Source: Fuerstiella sp. (lineage in GTDB: Bacteria > Planctomycetota > Planctomycetia > Planctomycetales > Planctomycetaceae). From it: DNA of 64,000 bases. Made by a program: the position numbers and the translations under genes. Below, piece after piece: positions 17,073-26,088 of this stretch. The stretch is taken from contig JALHMY010000002.1 in NCBI GenBank assembly GCA_022843805.1, forward strand, positions 62,001 to 126,000. Direction: 5' to 3'. A model generated the notes under the pieces. That model was not told where the DNA came from and did no database searches. It was given only the letters and a program-made list of their open reading frames with translations. Position 1 is the stretch's first letter. Every line of letters begins with the position of its first letter.

Positions 17073-18227
17073 TTACCAGGGCTGGATTGGCAACAGGTCG
17101 TCGAGACAACGGTCAGCACAAAGCCTCGCAGCCGCAAAAGCACACGCGGCATCGGAAACTGGATGTCGATACATCTGAGATAAATTCATCACTTCGTACG
17201 GCGTTGACACTCCAGCCTGTGATAATGCCCTGACGGCAAGAAACTGGCCGCTGCCGCTCAAAATGATGACCGGTTTTAGTTTTGCCGACACGGTCTGGCT
17301 GTCCGGCACGTTCCGGTTGTCCAATACGGAATCACCTGAATTCTGCTCACACTCAGCCCGGACACACTCCGCCAGTTCACTCGCCCATTCCAACGCGAAT
17401 CGCAGCCTGTCAGCGATGGCGGACGCTATCTGGGAGACCTGTACTTCGGCAATTTCTGCCGCGACATGCTGCAATTCTTCCATCGACAGTTCTTCTGTAT
17501 CACAACACAGCATATGAGCCAGACGATTCGCGGCATGAACGCGAGTCGCCGGTCGTCCATCCGCAGTATTCACATTCTGATCATCCTCCGGGATATCACC
17601 CGTCAGCAAATGGACATCCAGCGACGTGGCAAACAACTCCGCCGCGACCGGCACCGCGGTACCATGCAGAGTGACAGTTCGCACCATGGCACACACAGGG
17701 GTACGCGCAGTCCCGGTATAAACCAGTTCCTGATGTGAAAGGCGTTCCAGATCCGTTTGGCCTTCGGAGACCGGAAGACCGTCGTAAATCGGGATAATGT
17801 CCGTCGTCGTCGAGCCGACATCGACAAGCAATGCCGGTCCCCGGGGCACAGCTCGACCTGCCCACGTTGCCAGGACATGCCAGTTTGCAGCGGCGGCCAG
17901 CATCGGAAGTTCCTGCGCGTCATCCGGCTCTGCAAACTCCCCTGACGTCAGCCACACTCGGATGGGTGTCTCCGGAAATGCCATTTTGACGGAATCAATA
18001 ATAAATCGAACACCCTCACTTTTTGTGGCAAAACAGTCGGCGAGCTCCGCCGTCATCGTGAGTGCAATCATGTCGGGATTTCCGAAGGCATCTGCCGGCA
18101 GCAGACGCAGCGTCGACGTCAGCTGCCCGGATTGTTTCCACATGGGAAAGGGAATCGTGAGGCAAATTCCATCCAGAGAAGCAATTTTCAGATTTGCGCC
18201 GCCAATGTCCAGGCCAACAATTCTCAC
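17073..18227 (-). CDS. hydantoinase/oxoprolinase-fold protein of the H4MPT-linked C1 pathway family
   Basis: 384 residues from GTG 18227, giving the family-typical start (V/M)RIVGLDIGGANLK; a TTG at 18260 would add 11 residues. The ASKHA-type phosphate motif VGLDIGGANLK and a second glycine/Asp motif LLVDVGSTTTDIIPI (about 150) match the hydantoinase A-like family. That family includes an uncharacterised member found with tetrahydromethanopterin C1 genes and the archaeal methanofuran-synthesis enzyme MfnF. A C-terminal ILSGSGQFL adenosine-type motif is visible. In planctomycetes H4MPT genes are used for formaldehyde oxidation. No other pathway gene lies in this window. Confidence 0.8.
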   Translation of the reverse strand: MRIVGLDIGGANLKIASLDGICLTIPFPMWKQSGQLTSTLRLLPADAFGNPDMIALTMTAELADCFATKSEGVRFIIDSVKMAFPETPIRVWLTSGEFAEPDDAQELPMLAAAANWHVLATWAGRAVPRGPALLVDVGSTTTDIIPIYDGLPVSEGQTDLERLSHQELVYTGTARTPVCAMVRTVTLHGTAVPVAAELFATSLDVHLLTGDIPEDDQNVNTADGRPATRVHAANRLAHMLCCDTEELSMEELQHVAAEIAEVQVSQIASAIADRLRFALEWASELAECVRAECEQNSGDSVLDNRNVPDSQTVSAKLKPVIILSGSGQFLAVRALSQAGVSTPYEVMNLSQMYRHPVSDAACAFAAARLCADRCLDDLLPIQPW

Positions 18228-18512
18228 AGGATATGATCCACAAACAATGATTTGGAACAACAGTTAAAACCAGGTGGAATGACTGACAAAAGACAACCAC
18301 CTTCAGTCGTCTCTCTGATCGCTGTCGTTATGATAACGTCAAACCGAGTGATTGTTGACCCAGTGATGAATGTACCCATTTTCGTATGTACCCACTGACA
18401 ATCGCAGTGCGGATGATTTTGTGACGTGACTAAACATTCAGCGATTTAACTCTTTTCCGCAAACTCAGAAAAGCAACGCCCGAGATTACAGTTCCTGCCA
18501 GAACGCTGACTC

Positions 18513-18932
18513 ATGAGCATTCACACAACATCAGAACCTTCATCCGCTGGCAACTCATCGCAGCCCCAAACGAGTGGTGGAGCGTCTGAGACTGTTGCAG
18601 ACTCGGATATTGTCAATGTGGTTGCCGTGGCCGGTGCGGTGTTCTGCTGCGTCTCAGCCCTGCTGTACATCGGCCTCTTTTATCAGGTGAACCAGTTGCC
18701 GGCCGAACAACAGCTACTTGAAACGCTTAGCAGCAGAACGCCCACCATGATCCGACTGGTGGTGCTGGGGGCGAGTGCAGGATTGCTGAATCTTGTTGCT
18801 CTGGTGCTGAGTTCGATTGGCCTGATGCTGCGACAGCGTTCCAAATGGCTTGCCACCGCTGGCACGATCGCCTCGATTCTTATGCTTCTGAGCCTCGCGT
18901 CTGTCGTGATTCTGGGCGCCGTCGCATCCTGA
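18513..18932 (+). CDS. small three-helix membrane protein
   Basis: 139 residues. A Ser/Thr-rich N-terminus (1-33) precedes three hydrophobic segments: VAVAGAVFCCVSALLYIGLF (38-57), LVVLGASAGLLNLVALVLSS (about 83-102) and WLATAGTIASILMLLSLASV (about 111-130). No catalytic motif is seen. The family is not recognised. It is divergent from the H4MPT-family gene, with 285 bases between them, and is followed directly by the 76-bp repeat cluster. Confidence 0.65.
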   Translation: MSIHTTSEPSSAGNSSQPQTSGGASETVADSDIVNVVAVAGAVFCCVSALLYIGLFYQVNQLPAEQQLLETLSSRTPTMIRLVVLGASAGLLNLVALVLSSIGLMLRQRSKWLATAGTIASILMLLSLASVVILGAVAS

Positions 18933-18961
18933 ACACCAGACCGCGATCTGGCTTAGTGCAT

Positions 18962-19229
18962 CAGACGGGAGGGCGAGGCTCCTGCCGAGCCGTGGCCGCA
19001 CAAACGGGACGCGAGGCGCCCGCCGAGCCGTGAAAGGCAGACGGGAGGGCGAGGCTCCTGCCGAGCCGTGGCCGCACAAATGGGACGCGAGGCGCCCGCC
19101 GAGCCGTGAAAGGCAGACGGGAGGGCGAGGCTCCCGCCGAGCCGTGGGCGCACAAACGGGACGCGAGGCGCCCGCCGAGCCGTGAAAGGCAGACGGGAGG
19201 GCGAGGCTCCTGCCGAGCCGTGGGCGCAC
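18962..19229. repeat. 3.5 tandem copies of a 76-bp GC-rich repeat
   Basis: Units begin at 18962, 19038, 19114 and 19190, exactly 76 bases apart; the last is cut after about 40 bases. Each contains the core GGGAGGGCGAGGCTCCTGCC and a variant half-unit (GACGCGAGGCGCCCGCCGAG), so the 76-mer is itself an old doublet. Frames through it encode repetitive pseudo-peptides (GSAGASPSR, RARLLPSR) that are not genes. The same core recurs inverted at 19291-19410 and in the cluster at 32480-32785. Confidence 0.92.
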
Positions 19230-19290
19230 GTTACGATCGAACGCCCCTTTGTTTTACCACAACGTGCATTGTTTCGCAGGAGCAAAAAAT

Positions 19291-19434
19291 TGCGCGTGAC
19301 CGGCTCGGCAGGAGCCTCGCCCTCCCAATTCGTTGCGTGATCGGCTCGGCAGGAGCCTCGCCCTCCCAATTTGTTGTGTGATCGTTCGGCCGTAGCCTCG
19401 CCCTCCCGGTAAAAACGATTTTGCCGCTCGCCTG
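19291..19434. repeat. three 41-bp units of the same core in inverted orientation, with conserved right boundary
   Basis: CGGCTCGGCAGGAGCCTCGC cores recur with a 41-base period (anchors at 19296, 19337 and 19378), opposite in orientation to the 76-bp array. The cluster ends in CCCGGTAAAAACGATTTTG then CCGCTCGCC. The same right boundary, with three changes, ends the second cluster near 32757-32785. The two arrays facing each other form a large inverted structure around about 60 bases of unique sequence (19230-19290). Confidence 0.88.
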
Positions 19435-19635
19435 ACAGGGAATCTGCGACCCTGCATAAAGGCTGCAAAATCGGAGAAACCGTTATAATCAGAAAATTTT
19501 GTTGTGTTACGTCGTCAGGCCTGTTTATCGTACCGGCTCTCTTCTCTCACGCTGTTTGCTGAGCACGTCGGGGTGATTTCACGGAAATCGAGGGTGACTT
19601 CGATTTTCTGATACCGCAAAGCGGGGCCGTCGATC
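19435..19635. other. short unique region upstream of a TPR-like gene
   Basis: About 200 bases between the repeat cluster and the next gene; AT-rich around 19490-19500 and likely to carry the promoter. Together with the repeats, 18933-19635 is a 700-base stretch without genes. Confidence 0.4.
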
Positions 19636-20532
19636 GTGCAGGATCCTTCAAACCTTCCCGGCGTCAATACGCCTGCTTCATTGCAGACCGCTGCATGGGC
19701 TCACGGCCTGAATTCCCAACCGTGTGGGTCCGTCGGCAGGTTTCCATCCGATGTTTCGGTGATCCCTCTGCGACTCCGAAATCTGTCTGATGAAGACGGC
19801 ACAATGGATTCCCGGTTAAACACGGTTCGGCAGCTGCTGTCTGTGGGGAATCATTCCGATGCCAGTCAATTGCTGGTCAGTCTTTCGCAGCGAATTCACG
19901 ATGACCCTCTTCTCGCCGCCCGATGTCAGATTCATGCGGCGCTGATCATGATTGATTCGGGAGACTCGACATACGCCGCACAAGCGGTTCAGACAGGGAT
20001 TCAACGATCCGTCTCGCCGGAATGTCTGCGCCTGCGTGAGCCCTGTTTGCGCCCGGCGGAATGGATGGTCCTGGGCGCGGTATCCGCTGCTCAGGGAGAT
20101 ATCGAATCCGCACTGGTCTGGAGCCGCAGGGCAGTCAGCTCTGTTCAGCTCGAAGATCGAAGAAAGCGTGCCGACGGGTCACAACTCCTAAATGATCCTC
20201 TGGTCTTCGGTGACGCCTTTGCCGTTTATGGCGCGGCGATGCTGCTTCGAGGACAACTGTTTGATGCTCGGCAGTCCCTGGAAAATGCCTTTCAGCTGCA
20301 TTCAGAGGCAGGCGATACCGAAACAGGTGCAAGTGACCTCATCTGGATGGCACATGCTGAACTCGCAATGAATCAGCCGAATCAGGCAGGCGAAAGTATT
20401 CTTCTGGCGCGTGAACTTCTGGATGATTTGGCGAATAATGGGTTCGCTGGCAGAGTCAGCCATTTACTGCGTCAGTGTCAGCGTCTGTTTCCCGACGTCA
20501 GTCCGAATAAACTGAAATGTGACTGGAATTGA
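19636..20532 (+). CDS. hypothetical protein, TPR-like helical repeats
   Basis: 298 residues from GTG 19636; an internal ATG at 19804 is an alternative start. From about residue 57 the protein is built of helix pairs with TPR-like spacing: TVRQLLSVGNHSDASQLLVS, AARCQIHAALIMIDSGDSTY, MVLGAVSAAQGDIESALVWS, DAFAVYGAAMLLRGQLFDAR and DLIWMAHAELAMNQPNQAGE. Such repeats usually mediate protein contacts. No signal peptide. Converges with uvrB. Function unknown. Confidence 0.65.
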   Translation: MQDPSNLPGVNTPASLQTAAWAHGLNSQPCGSVGRFPSDVSVIPLRLRNLSDEDGTMDSRLNTVRQLLSVGNHSDASQLLVSLSQRIHDDPLLAARCQIHAALIMIDSGDSTYAAQAVQTGIQRSVSPECLRLREPCLRPAEWMVLGAVSAAQGDIESALVWSRRAVSSVQLEDRRKRADGSQLLNDPLVFGDAFAVYGAAMLLRGQLFDARQSLENAFQLHSEAGDTETGASDLIWMAHAELAMNQPNQAGESILLARELLDDLANNGFAGRVSHLLRQCQRLFPDVSPNKLKCDWN

Positions 20533-20670
20533 GTCGGCGTTCCATGCCTAATCGTGTATTCACTGCGCAGAAGGTAGGAATGCGAAGTCCCTGAAACTCT
20601 GAAATTCCTGCTGACCCATCCGGGTGATAAAAAGAAACCGGGTGGGCTCCGCGAAACGGCACGAACGTCC

Positions 20671-22803
20671 TCAGCTTTTTCTGCGTCCTTTGCCGCCCCG
20701 GCTCCCGCCCGCGCCCCCCCCCCCACTGCCCTTCCCTTTTCCACGCCGCTTATTCCCTCCACGACCGCCGCGACTGGAAAAACCAGGCGTGTCCGTGTCA
20801 CCATCATCCGGCAATGGCTGTCCAATCTGCTTCTTTAACTGGTGAATGCGGTCTCGCAGCTGAGCAGCCCGTTCGAATTGCAGCTGTTCGGCCGCTTCGA
20901 GCATTTCGCGTTCGAGCTCCGTAATGAACTCCTGCGTGACAAAAACTGCTTCATTACTCACGCCGGAAGATTCTCGCTCGATTTTTCGAGCTGCAATTTC
21001 GTCTTCAATGCCGCGGCGAATCGCTTTGCGAATGGTCTCGGGAGTAATCCCGTGTTCTTCATTGTACGCAATTTGCAGTTTGCGACGACGATTGGTCTCA
21101 TCGATCGCCCGCTGCATGCTCTCTGTGATCGAATCCGCATACAGGATGACTTCGGCATTGACGTTGCGGGCCGAACGCCCAATCGTCTGAATAAGGCTGG
21201 TTTCGCTTCTCAGAAAACCCTCCTTATCGGCATCCAGAATCGTGACGAGCGAAACTTCCGGAAGGTCCAGCCCTTCCCTCAGCAGATTCACACCCACCAC
21301 CGCATCGAATTTTCCTTCGCGCAGTTCCCGCAGAATCTCGACTCGCTCAATGGCATCCAGTTCAGAATGCAGCCACTGGCAGCGGATACCCTCTTCCTTC
21401 ATGTAGCCAGTCAGATCCTCAGCCATCCGCTTTGTGAGTGTCGTTACAAGCGTTCGCTCACCCCGGGCCGTGCGATCCTTAATCTGTACGAGCAAATGGG
21501 CTACCTGTCCTCTTGCCGGCACAACATGAATCACAGGGTCAACAAGCCCCGTTGGTCGAATGACCTGTTCAACGACCTCGCCTTCGGACTGTTCAAGTTC
21601 CCAGTCTGCCGGAGTTGCTGAAACCAGCACCGTGCAGGCCCGTTTGGCATTCCATTCCTCGAATTTCAGCGGCCGGTTATCTTTGGCCATGGGCAGTCGA
21701 AACCCATGTTCCACGAGAGTTGTCTTTCGAGCATTATCGCCCGCATACATGGCGCGTATCTGTGGAATCGTGGCATGCGATTCGTCGATAAACATCAGGA
21801 AATCGTCCGGAAAAAAGTCATACAGTGTGTATGGCGGATCTCCCGGTTTCCTCCCGGCAAGGGCGCGACTGTAGTTTTCGATGCCCGGACAAAAGCCCGT
21901 TTCCTTCATCAGTTCAAGGTCGTGTCGAGTGCGAGCGGCAAGTCGCTGGGCTTCGAGCAGCTTGCCTTCCTTACGAAACCTCTCAAGTGTTGCTTCGAGC
22001 TCTTCCCGGATCTCGTCGAGAGCCGCATCAATGCGGCTTTGTGGCAGTACAAAGTGCTTCGCCGGATAGATGTAGATCTCTTTCAGTGACTGCGATTCCT
22101 TGCCGGAGACCGGGTCAATCATGGTGAGCTTTTCGATTTCGTCTCCCCAGAGTTCAATCCGGTAAGCGAACTCTTCGTAAGCAGGCCAGCATTCGACAAC
22201 GTCACCCCGCACGCGAAACTTTGCCCGGCCCGGTTCAATGTCGTTGCGATCGTATTGAATATCAATCAGTCGCAGCAGCAGGTTGTCGCGATCAATCTGC
22301 TGGCCCACATGAAGCGGGATCATCATCGCCAGATAGTCTTTCGGCGAGCCAAGTCCATAAATGCAGCTGACGCTGGCAACAACAATCACGTCGTTCCGGC
22401 TGACCAGCGCACTGGTGGCCAGCAATCGCAGTCTGTCGATCTCCTGATTGATCGAGGCATCCTTTTCGATGTAGATGTCTCGCTGAGGAATATAGGCTTC
22501 CGGCTGGTAGTAGTCGTAATAGCTGACAAAATACGTGACGGCATTGTTTGGAAAGAACTCGCGAAACTCCGCATAAAGCTGTGCGGCCAGTGTTTTGTTG
22601 TGGGACAGGACGAGCGTCGGCTTCTGGATCTGCTGAATCACATTGGCCATGGTGAACGTTTTTCCGGAACCCGTCACTCCCAGCAAAACCTGGTTCTTTT
22701 TCCCCTGTCGAACTCCACGCACCAGAGATTCAATGGCTTTCGGCTGATCACCGGCAGGTGCATACTCACTGACCAGCTGAAATTGTTGGTTTTTTTCCGT
22801 CAT
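20671..22803 (-). CDS. uvrB: excinuclease ABC subunit B
   Basis: Damage-verification helicase of nucleotide excision repair. The 710 residues contain Walker [10 protein letters not shown] (about 42-50), the beta-hairpin region [13 protein letters not shown], the DESHA helicase box [10 protein letters not shown], motif [11 protein letters not shown] and the C-terminal UVR domain (about 638-672, [20 protein letters not shown]) that contacts UvrC. A low-complexity tail of Gly, Lys and Arg (after about 675, e.g. [14 protein letters not shown]) is encoded by a C-rich tract near 20700-20760 and goes beyond the normal end of UvrB. Divergent from nadD across 134 bases. Confidence 0.97.
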   Translation of the reverse strand: MTEKNQQFQLVSEYAPAGDQPKAIESLVRGVRQGKKNQVLLGVTGSGKTFTMANVIQQIQKPTLVLSHNKTLAAQLYAEFREFFPNNAVTYFVSYYDYYQPEAYIPQRDIYIEKDASINQEIDRLRLLATSALVSRNDVIVVASVSCIYGLGSPKDYLAMMIPLHVGQQIDRDNLLLRLIDIQYDRNDIEPGRAKFRVRGDVVECWPAYEEFAYRIELWGDEIEKLTMIDPVSGKESQSLKEIYIYPAKHFVLPQSRIDAALDEIREELEATLERFRKEGKLLEAQRLAARTRHDLELMKETGFCPGIENYSRALAGRKPGDPPYTLYDFFPDDFLMFIDESHATIPQIRAMYAGDNARKTTLVEHGFRLPMAKDNRPLKFEEWNAKRACTVLVSATPADWELEQSEGEVVEQVIRPTGLVDPVIHVVPARGQVAHLLVQIKDRTARGERTLVTTLTKRMAEDLTGYMKEEGIRCQWLHSELDAIERVEILRELREGKFDAVVGVNLLREGLDLPEVSLVTILDADKEGFLRSETSLIQTIGRSARNVNAEVILYADSITESMQRAIDETNRRRKLQIAYNEEHGITPETIRKAIRRGIEDEIAARKIERESSGVSNEAVFVTQEFITELEREMLEAAEQLQFERAAQLRDRIHQLKKQIGQPLPDDGDTDTPGFSSRGGRGGNKRRGKGKGSGGGGAGGSRGGKGRRKS

Positions 22804-22937
22804 GATCCCGTTGAGCTCAGTTTCTGCAAACAGAATTTTCGTATGTTGTGTGTCGCCGCGGCCCGACAGAACTCCATCATCATAGCGGCCGCGGTCTTCA
22901 ACGGTATCGCCGTTTCAAAGCAACTCGGAATCCTGAT

Positions 22938-23552
22938 ATGCGACTTGGCATTTTTGGAGGAACTTTTGATCCTGTCCACTATGGGCATCTGCTGCTTGCA
23001 GAGATTTGTCGTCAGCAGCTGCAACTTGATCAGGTGCGTATTCTGCCAGCCGGCAATCCACCGCATAAACCCGGCCTCGTGATCAGCGATGCCCGGGCTC
23101 GGGCGGAGATGCTGAGCTTTGCGGTGGCCGGTTACCCGGAGTTCGTTGTTGACGAGCGAGAAGTTCGTCGATCCGGTCCGTCGTATACCGTTGACACTCT
23201 TGCTGAATTTTCACATGAGGATCCGGACAGCGAGCTGTTCCTGCTGATCGGCGCCGACTCTCTGAGAGACCTGCTCACCTGGCGACAACCTCAGCGAATC
23301 GCTTCGCTCGCCACCATCGTGGCCTGCAATCGTCCGGGGATTCCGCCGCTGAATCGCGAGCAGGTCGTCACATGGGTCGGACCGGAAATTGCGGATCGAG
23401 TGATCCTTGTCGAAATCCCGGGCACGGATCTGTCCGCGACAAACCTCCGCAAACGAGTTCACGATGGAATGGGCCTGCGTTTTATGACACCCCGGGCTGT
23501 CGAAGCCTACATTCACCAGCACAGACTTTACCAGGGTGATCAGTGGGCCTGA
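22938..23552 (+). CDS. nadD: nicotinate-nucleotide adenylyltransferase
   Basis: Adenylates nicotinic acid mononucleotide to deamido-NAD in NAD synthesis. From ATG 22938 the 204-residue protein starts MRLGIFGGTFDPVHYGHLLL with the nucleotidyltransferase HxGH motif (HYGH). It ends with the second nucleotide motif GTDLSATNLRKRV (ISSTxIR type). The segment VDEREVRRSGPSYTVDTL is typical of NadD. An upstream in-frame start at 22848 adds non-homologous sequence and is rejected. Confidence 0.95.
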   Translation: MRLGIFGGTFDPVHYGHLLLAEICRQQLQLDQVRILPAGNPPHKPGLVISDARARAEMLSFAVAGYPEFVVDEREVRRSGPSYTVDTLAEFSHEDPDSELFLLIGADSLRDLLTWRQPQRIASLATIVACNRPGIPPLNREQVVTWVGPEIADRVILVEIPGTDLSATNLRKRVHDGMGLRFMTPRAVEAYIHQHRLYQGDQWA

Positions 23553-23571
23553 GGATCCTCTTACGAATTAA

Positions 23572-23627
23572 TGTCGTGTTTCGCTCCGCGAAACAACCTT
23601 CTGTCGTGTTTCGCTCCGCGAAACAAC
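23572..23627. repeat. two tandem 30-bp hairpin units
   Basis: TGTCGTGTTTCGCTCCGCG starts at 23572 and again at 23602, a 30-base period. Each unit holds a perfect stem GTTTCGC/GCGAAAC with a TCC loop (first at 23578-23594). They lie 20 bases past the nadD stop and could serve as transcription ends, but there is no T-run. They look like a small extragenic palindrome family. Confidence 0.8.
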
Positions 23628-23745
23628 GTCGGCTCACGGAGCGATCCACGACAATCACAACATCGATTTTCGAGTCGATCCTGAGCCACATTCCGGGGAA
23701 ACCGAATGCAGAGAAGCCGTGACTTGCGTCGACCGTCCCCCCAAT

Positions 23746-24237
23746 TCATTTCCCCGAAACACGCCGGTATTTCCCAACCATGAAGAAGACCCACTCACCA
23801 CTGGAGTTAAGAAATCGGGAGGACATTGTGTGATGATCCGAGTCGATGATCTCAATGATGTCCTGATACTTCGCCATTGTTCCGTCATCAGCAAAACTGG
23901 GTCCCTCTGAATCCAGGGTGAGGATACGATCGGCTGCGTCCAGCGTTCCATCGTACGGCCAGAGATGAGTCATGCAGGACGAGACAAATGTTCCGGAAAA
24001 TCGCTTTCGCGCCGGATCAAATCCCAGCGTGATAATCGACCGGGCCTCGCTGCCATCAGGTAACGCCCCGGAGATTTCACCGACAACCCAGAGTTCTCCC
24101 AGTGCACGAGTCGATTGTGTGCCGCTGGATTTCATTGGTGGCTGATCGAGCCCCATATTGCATTCATGTTCAAATTCCCACTGCCCGATGAGCTGCTTCA
24201 GCCAGACATGCTCCTTTTGTGGTTCCGGAATCTGCAT
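23746..24237 (-). CDS. DUF1579 domain protein
   Basis: 163 residues matching the DUF1579 pattern: WLKQLIGQWEFEHECNMG near the start, then GELWVVGEISGALPDGSEAR, ITLGFDPARKRFSGTFVSS, MTHLWPYDGTLDA and a final FFMVGKYRR strand. The fold is expected to be a lipocalin-like beta-barrel. Biochemical role is not established; members are common in planctomycetes and other soil and marine bacteria. No signal peptide. Confidence 0.85.
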   Translation of the reverse strand: MQIPEPQKEHVWLKQLIGQWEFEHECNMGLDQPPMKSSGTQSTRALGELWVVGEISGALPDGSEARSIITLGFDPARKRFSGTFVSSCMTHLWPYDGTLDAADRILTLDSEGPSFADDGTMAKYQDIIEIIDSDHHTMSSRFLNSSGEWVFFMVGKYRRVSGK

Positions 24238-24719
24238 CTGTCTGCTTCCTTTGAAAATCGATGAACCCGTTCAATTGTAATGAGAACCAGGTGATTCCAA
24301 CTCACTGGGTGTGCGTCGATGCAGTGGCCCGAAGGCGAAAGTCGTTGGTGATGGCGAACAGACTATAAGATTGTAGTTGCTGTAGAAGAGCTTCTTCGAC
24401 AAACTGTTCCAGCCAAAAAAAAGAGAGGTACGTCGCATTAAATGCTTCGATTTCCTCTCTATTTTGTGAACTCAACCGGTGCAATGCGGACGGTGACTTG
24501 CCAAATTCACATTCCCATTCAATGAACTTTTATGCACCATAAAGAATCTGAATCCCCTTCACCTTCCGTTATTCACATTGAGCAAAGCGATTTTCTGAAA
24601 TACGTCCTGCGCGGCTTGTGGTTGTCCGGTCTGAGGGTCGGAGAGGCACTTAGCCTTTTAACGAAAACAGGGAAGCCGGATTTCTCCGATTTCCCTGTCT
24701 TTTATGGGCTCAAACTTAA
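24238..24719. other. intergenic region containing a terminator, otherwise empty
   Basis: About 480 bases between the DUF1579 gene and tRNA-Thr. It contains the tRNA terminator (24661-24698). A GAGAGG/CCTCTC pair around 24423-24459 may form a second, weaker hairpin. Short frames on both strands have no protein character. Confidence 0.5.
24661..24698 (-). terminator. intrinsic terminator downstream of tRNA-Thr
   Basis: Read on the minus strand, ACAGGGAA (rc of 24691-24698) pairs with TTCCCTGT (rc of 24667-24674). An inner CGGA/TCCG stem sits between them, and TTTTCG follows. It lies about 20 bases beyond the 3' end of the tRNA and fits a short-tailed intrinsic terminator. Confidence 0.65.
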
Positions 24720-24792
24720 AGCCGCCGAAAGGACTTGAACCTTCGACCTACGCTTTACGAAAGCGTCGCTCTGCCAACTGAGCTACGGCGGC
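24720..24792 (-). tRNA. tRNA-Thr (anticodon CGU)
   Basis: On the minus strand the acceptor arm GCCGCCG pairs with CGGCGGC, followed by discriminator T. The D-arm reads AGCTCAGTTGGCAGAGC. The anticodon stem ACGCT/AGCGT encloses TTCGTAA, so the anticodon is CGT (CGU in RNA, reads ACG). The T-arm carries GGTTCAAGTCC. CCA is not encoded. All four arms fold without mismatch in the parts checked. Confidence 0.95.
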
Positions 24793-25206
24793 AAACTCAA
24801 CGAATGACAAAATTCTCGGCGAACAGGGACCACAGAATTCTGGCCGGAAACGAAATTATCCGGCGAATAAAACTGATCATCCGTTCATGGATGCTCAGTT
24901 TGAGCCACAGTTCTGACCGAACTTCCATGTTCCTCTTTCCACTCGTGCTTTGTCAAGCTTTGAATTTCGGGTAGTGGACCTTGCTAAAGGTCCTGCAGCC
25001 AGGGGATCTTTAGCAAGATCCGCTACCTCCAACCCAAACGCTTTATCCTGACGGAGCACTCGTAAACTGGCGGAAGAATGACGTCGATCAAAAAATAGTA
25101 GCAGAAAGAATCCGGTTCGCAAAGGAAACATTTGTAAACCCCTCGAAACCTGATCCCACTTTCCCGTTGACTCCGCACAATGGCGGAAGATGGATGAGGA
25201 AAATCG
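24793..25206. other. intergenic region with dispersed element
   Basis: About 410 bases between tRNA-Thr and the WYL regulator. The centre is the second copy of the 108-bp palindromic element. The left flank probably contains the tRNA promoter (minus strand), the right flank the WYL promoter. No gene. Confidence 0.5.
24950..25057. repeat. 108-bp dispersed palindromic element, copy 2
   Basis: Same length and orientation as 6595-6702. The arms match better here: GTAGTGGACCTTGCTAAAGG at 24971 onward against the complement of the segment ending GATCCGCTAC at 25025, with about 20 of 23 positions paired. The boundaries TTTGTCAAGCTTTGAATTTC and CTGACGGAGC are shared with copy 1, so the unit is longer than the hairpin itself. 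Confidence 0.85.
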
Positions 25207-26088
25207 GTGGAAAGATCCATTACTTCAGCCGATGGTGCAGACACACGAATGAGACTTTCACATCAGATACTTCGGCAATGGAAAATCCTTCAATTGCTGT
25301 CGGACTCAAAAGCAGGCCTGACCCATCAGGAACTCACGGACGAGTTTCAGGTCTCACTGAGATGCATTCAGCGGGACATTTCGCTGCTTCAGACGGCCGG
25401 GTTTCCACTGGAAGACACGATTGTCAGCAGAAACCTGAAACGCTGGAAGATGCGATCGTTCAGCGAACAAATGGGGTTCAACTTTGCCGATCTGATCTCC
25501 ATCGTTATGAGCCGCCGCTTTCTGGAACCGCTCGCTGGCACTCCGTTTTGGGAAGGACATCAGAAGGTCTATCGCAAAGTCCGTGGGGCTCTCAGTGAAC
25601 AGGCGCTGGAGTTCTGTACGCAGCTGAATCAGATGATTCGAGTCTCCGGATTCGGTTCCAGCGACTATTCGAAGCGGGGTCAGCTGATCGACACAGTGCT
25701 CCAGGCGATGGAAGACAAACGCCGGATACTTGTGGACTATCAGTCGATGGAGTCTACCGAGGTTGTTGAACAGGAGCTTGGTCCCCTTGGATTTATCTGG
25801 CACAATGGAAGCCTCTATCTGATCGCGTGGTCAACACGCCGGGAGGAGATTCGCAACTACAAAGTCGATCGGATGCAGAGTGCAACGATAGGTTCCAGTC
25901 TGAAGTACGCCATTCCGGAGGATTTTAGTCTGGAGGACTGGCAGAAGAAGGCCTTTGGTGTATTTCGCGGCGACGGAGATCAATCATTTGCCATCCGCAT
26001 ACTTTTTAACCGTGAAGCCGCCCGATACGTGCAGGAATCGTGGTGGCACGACAGTCAGCAGTTCGTCGGACGCCTGTCCCGCCATTAA
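25207..26088 (+). CDS. WYL-domain transcriptional regulator, probably 3'-truncated
   Basis: 293 residues. The N-terminal winged helix reads RQWKILQLLSDSKAGLTHQE then LTDEFQVSLRCIQRDISLLQ (HTH about 16-65, DeoR-like). The WYL domain follows (RRILVDYQSMES, LGPLGFIWHNGSLYLIAWST), and part of the C-terminal WCX extension (IRILFNREAARYVQESWWH). Family members normally continue for 40-60 residues past this point; here the frame ends with SQQFVGRLSRH, so the 3' end seems lost. GTG 25207 has an AGGA site; ATG 25249 is an alternative. No obvious operon partner. Confidence 0.75.
   Translation: MERSITSADGADTRMRLSHQILRQWKILQLLSDSKAGLTHQELTDEFQVSLRCIQRDISLLQTAGFPLEDTIVSRNLKRWKMRSFSEQMGFNFADLISIVMSRRFLEPLAGTPFWEGHQKVYRKVRGALSEQALEFCTQLNQMIRVSGFGSSDYSKRGQLIDTVLQAMEDKRRILVDYQSMESTEVVEQELGPLGFIWHNGSLYLIAWSTRREEIRNYKVDRMQSATIGSSLKYAIPEDFSLEDWQKKAFGVFRGDGDQSFAIRILFNREAARYVQESWWHDSQQFVGRLSRH

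Noticed and set aside
16874-17152. Two small minus-strand frames next to the H4MPT-family gene
   Set aside because: They overlap its 3' end or its downstream gap, have no ribosome site and no protein pattern.
18962-19410. CRISPR array
   Set aside because: The units are near-identical over their whole length with no unique spacers, and they are GC-rich repeats with inverted copies.
18714-19468. Several long frames inside and beside the 76-bp array (GSAGASPSR-like peptides)
   Set aside because: They are translations of the DNA repeat, present on both strands, with no ribosome sites.
24302-24484. 60-codon minus frame upstream of tRNA-Thr
   Set aside because: No ribosome site and it includes a weak hairpin; too little to call.
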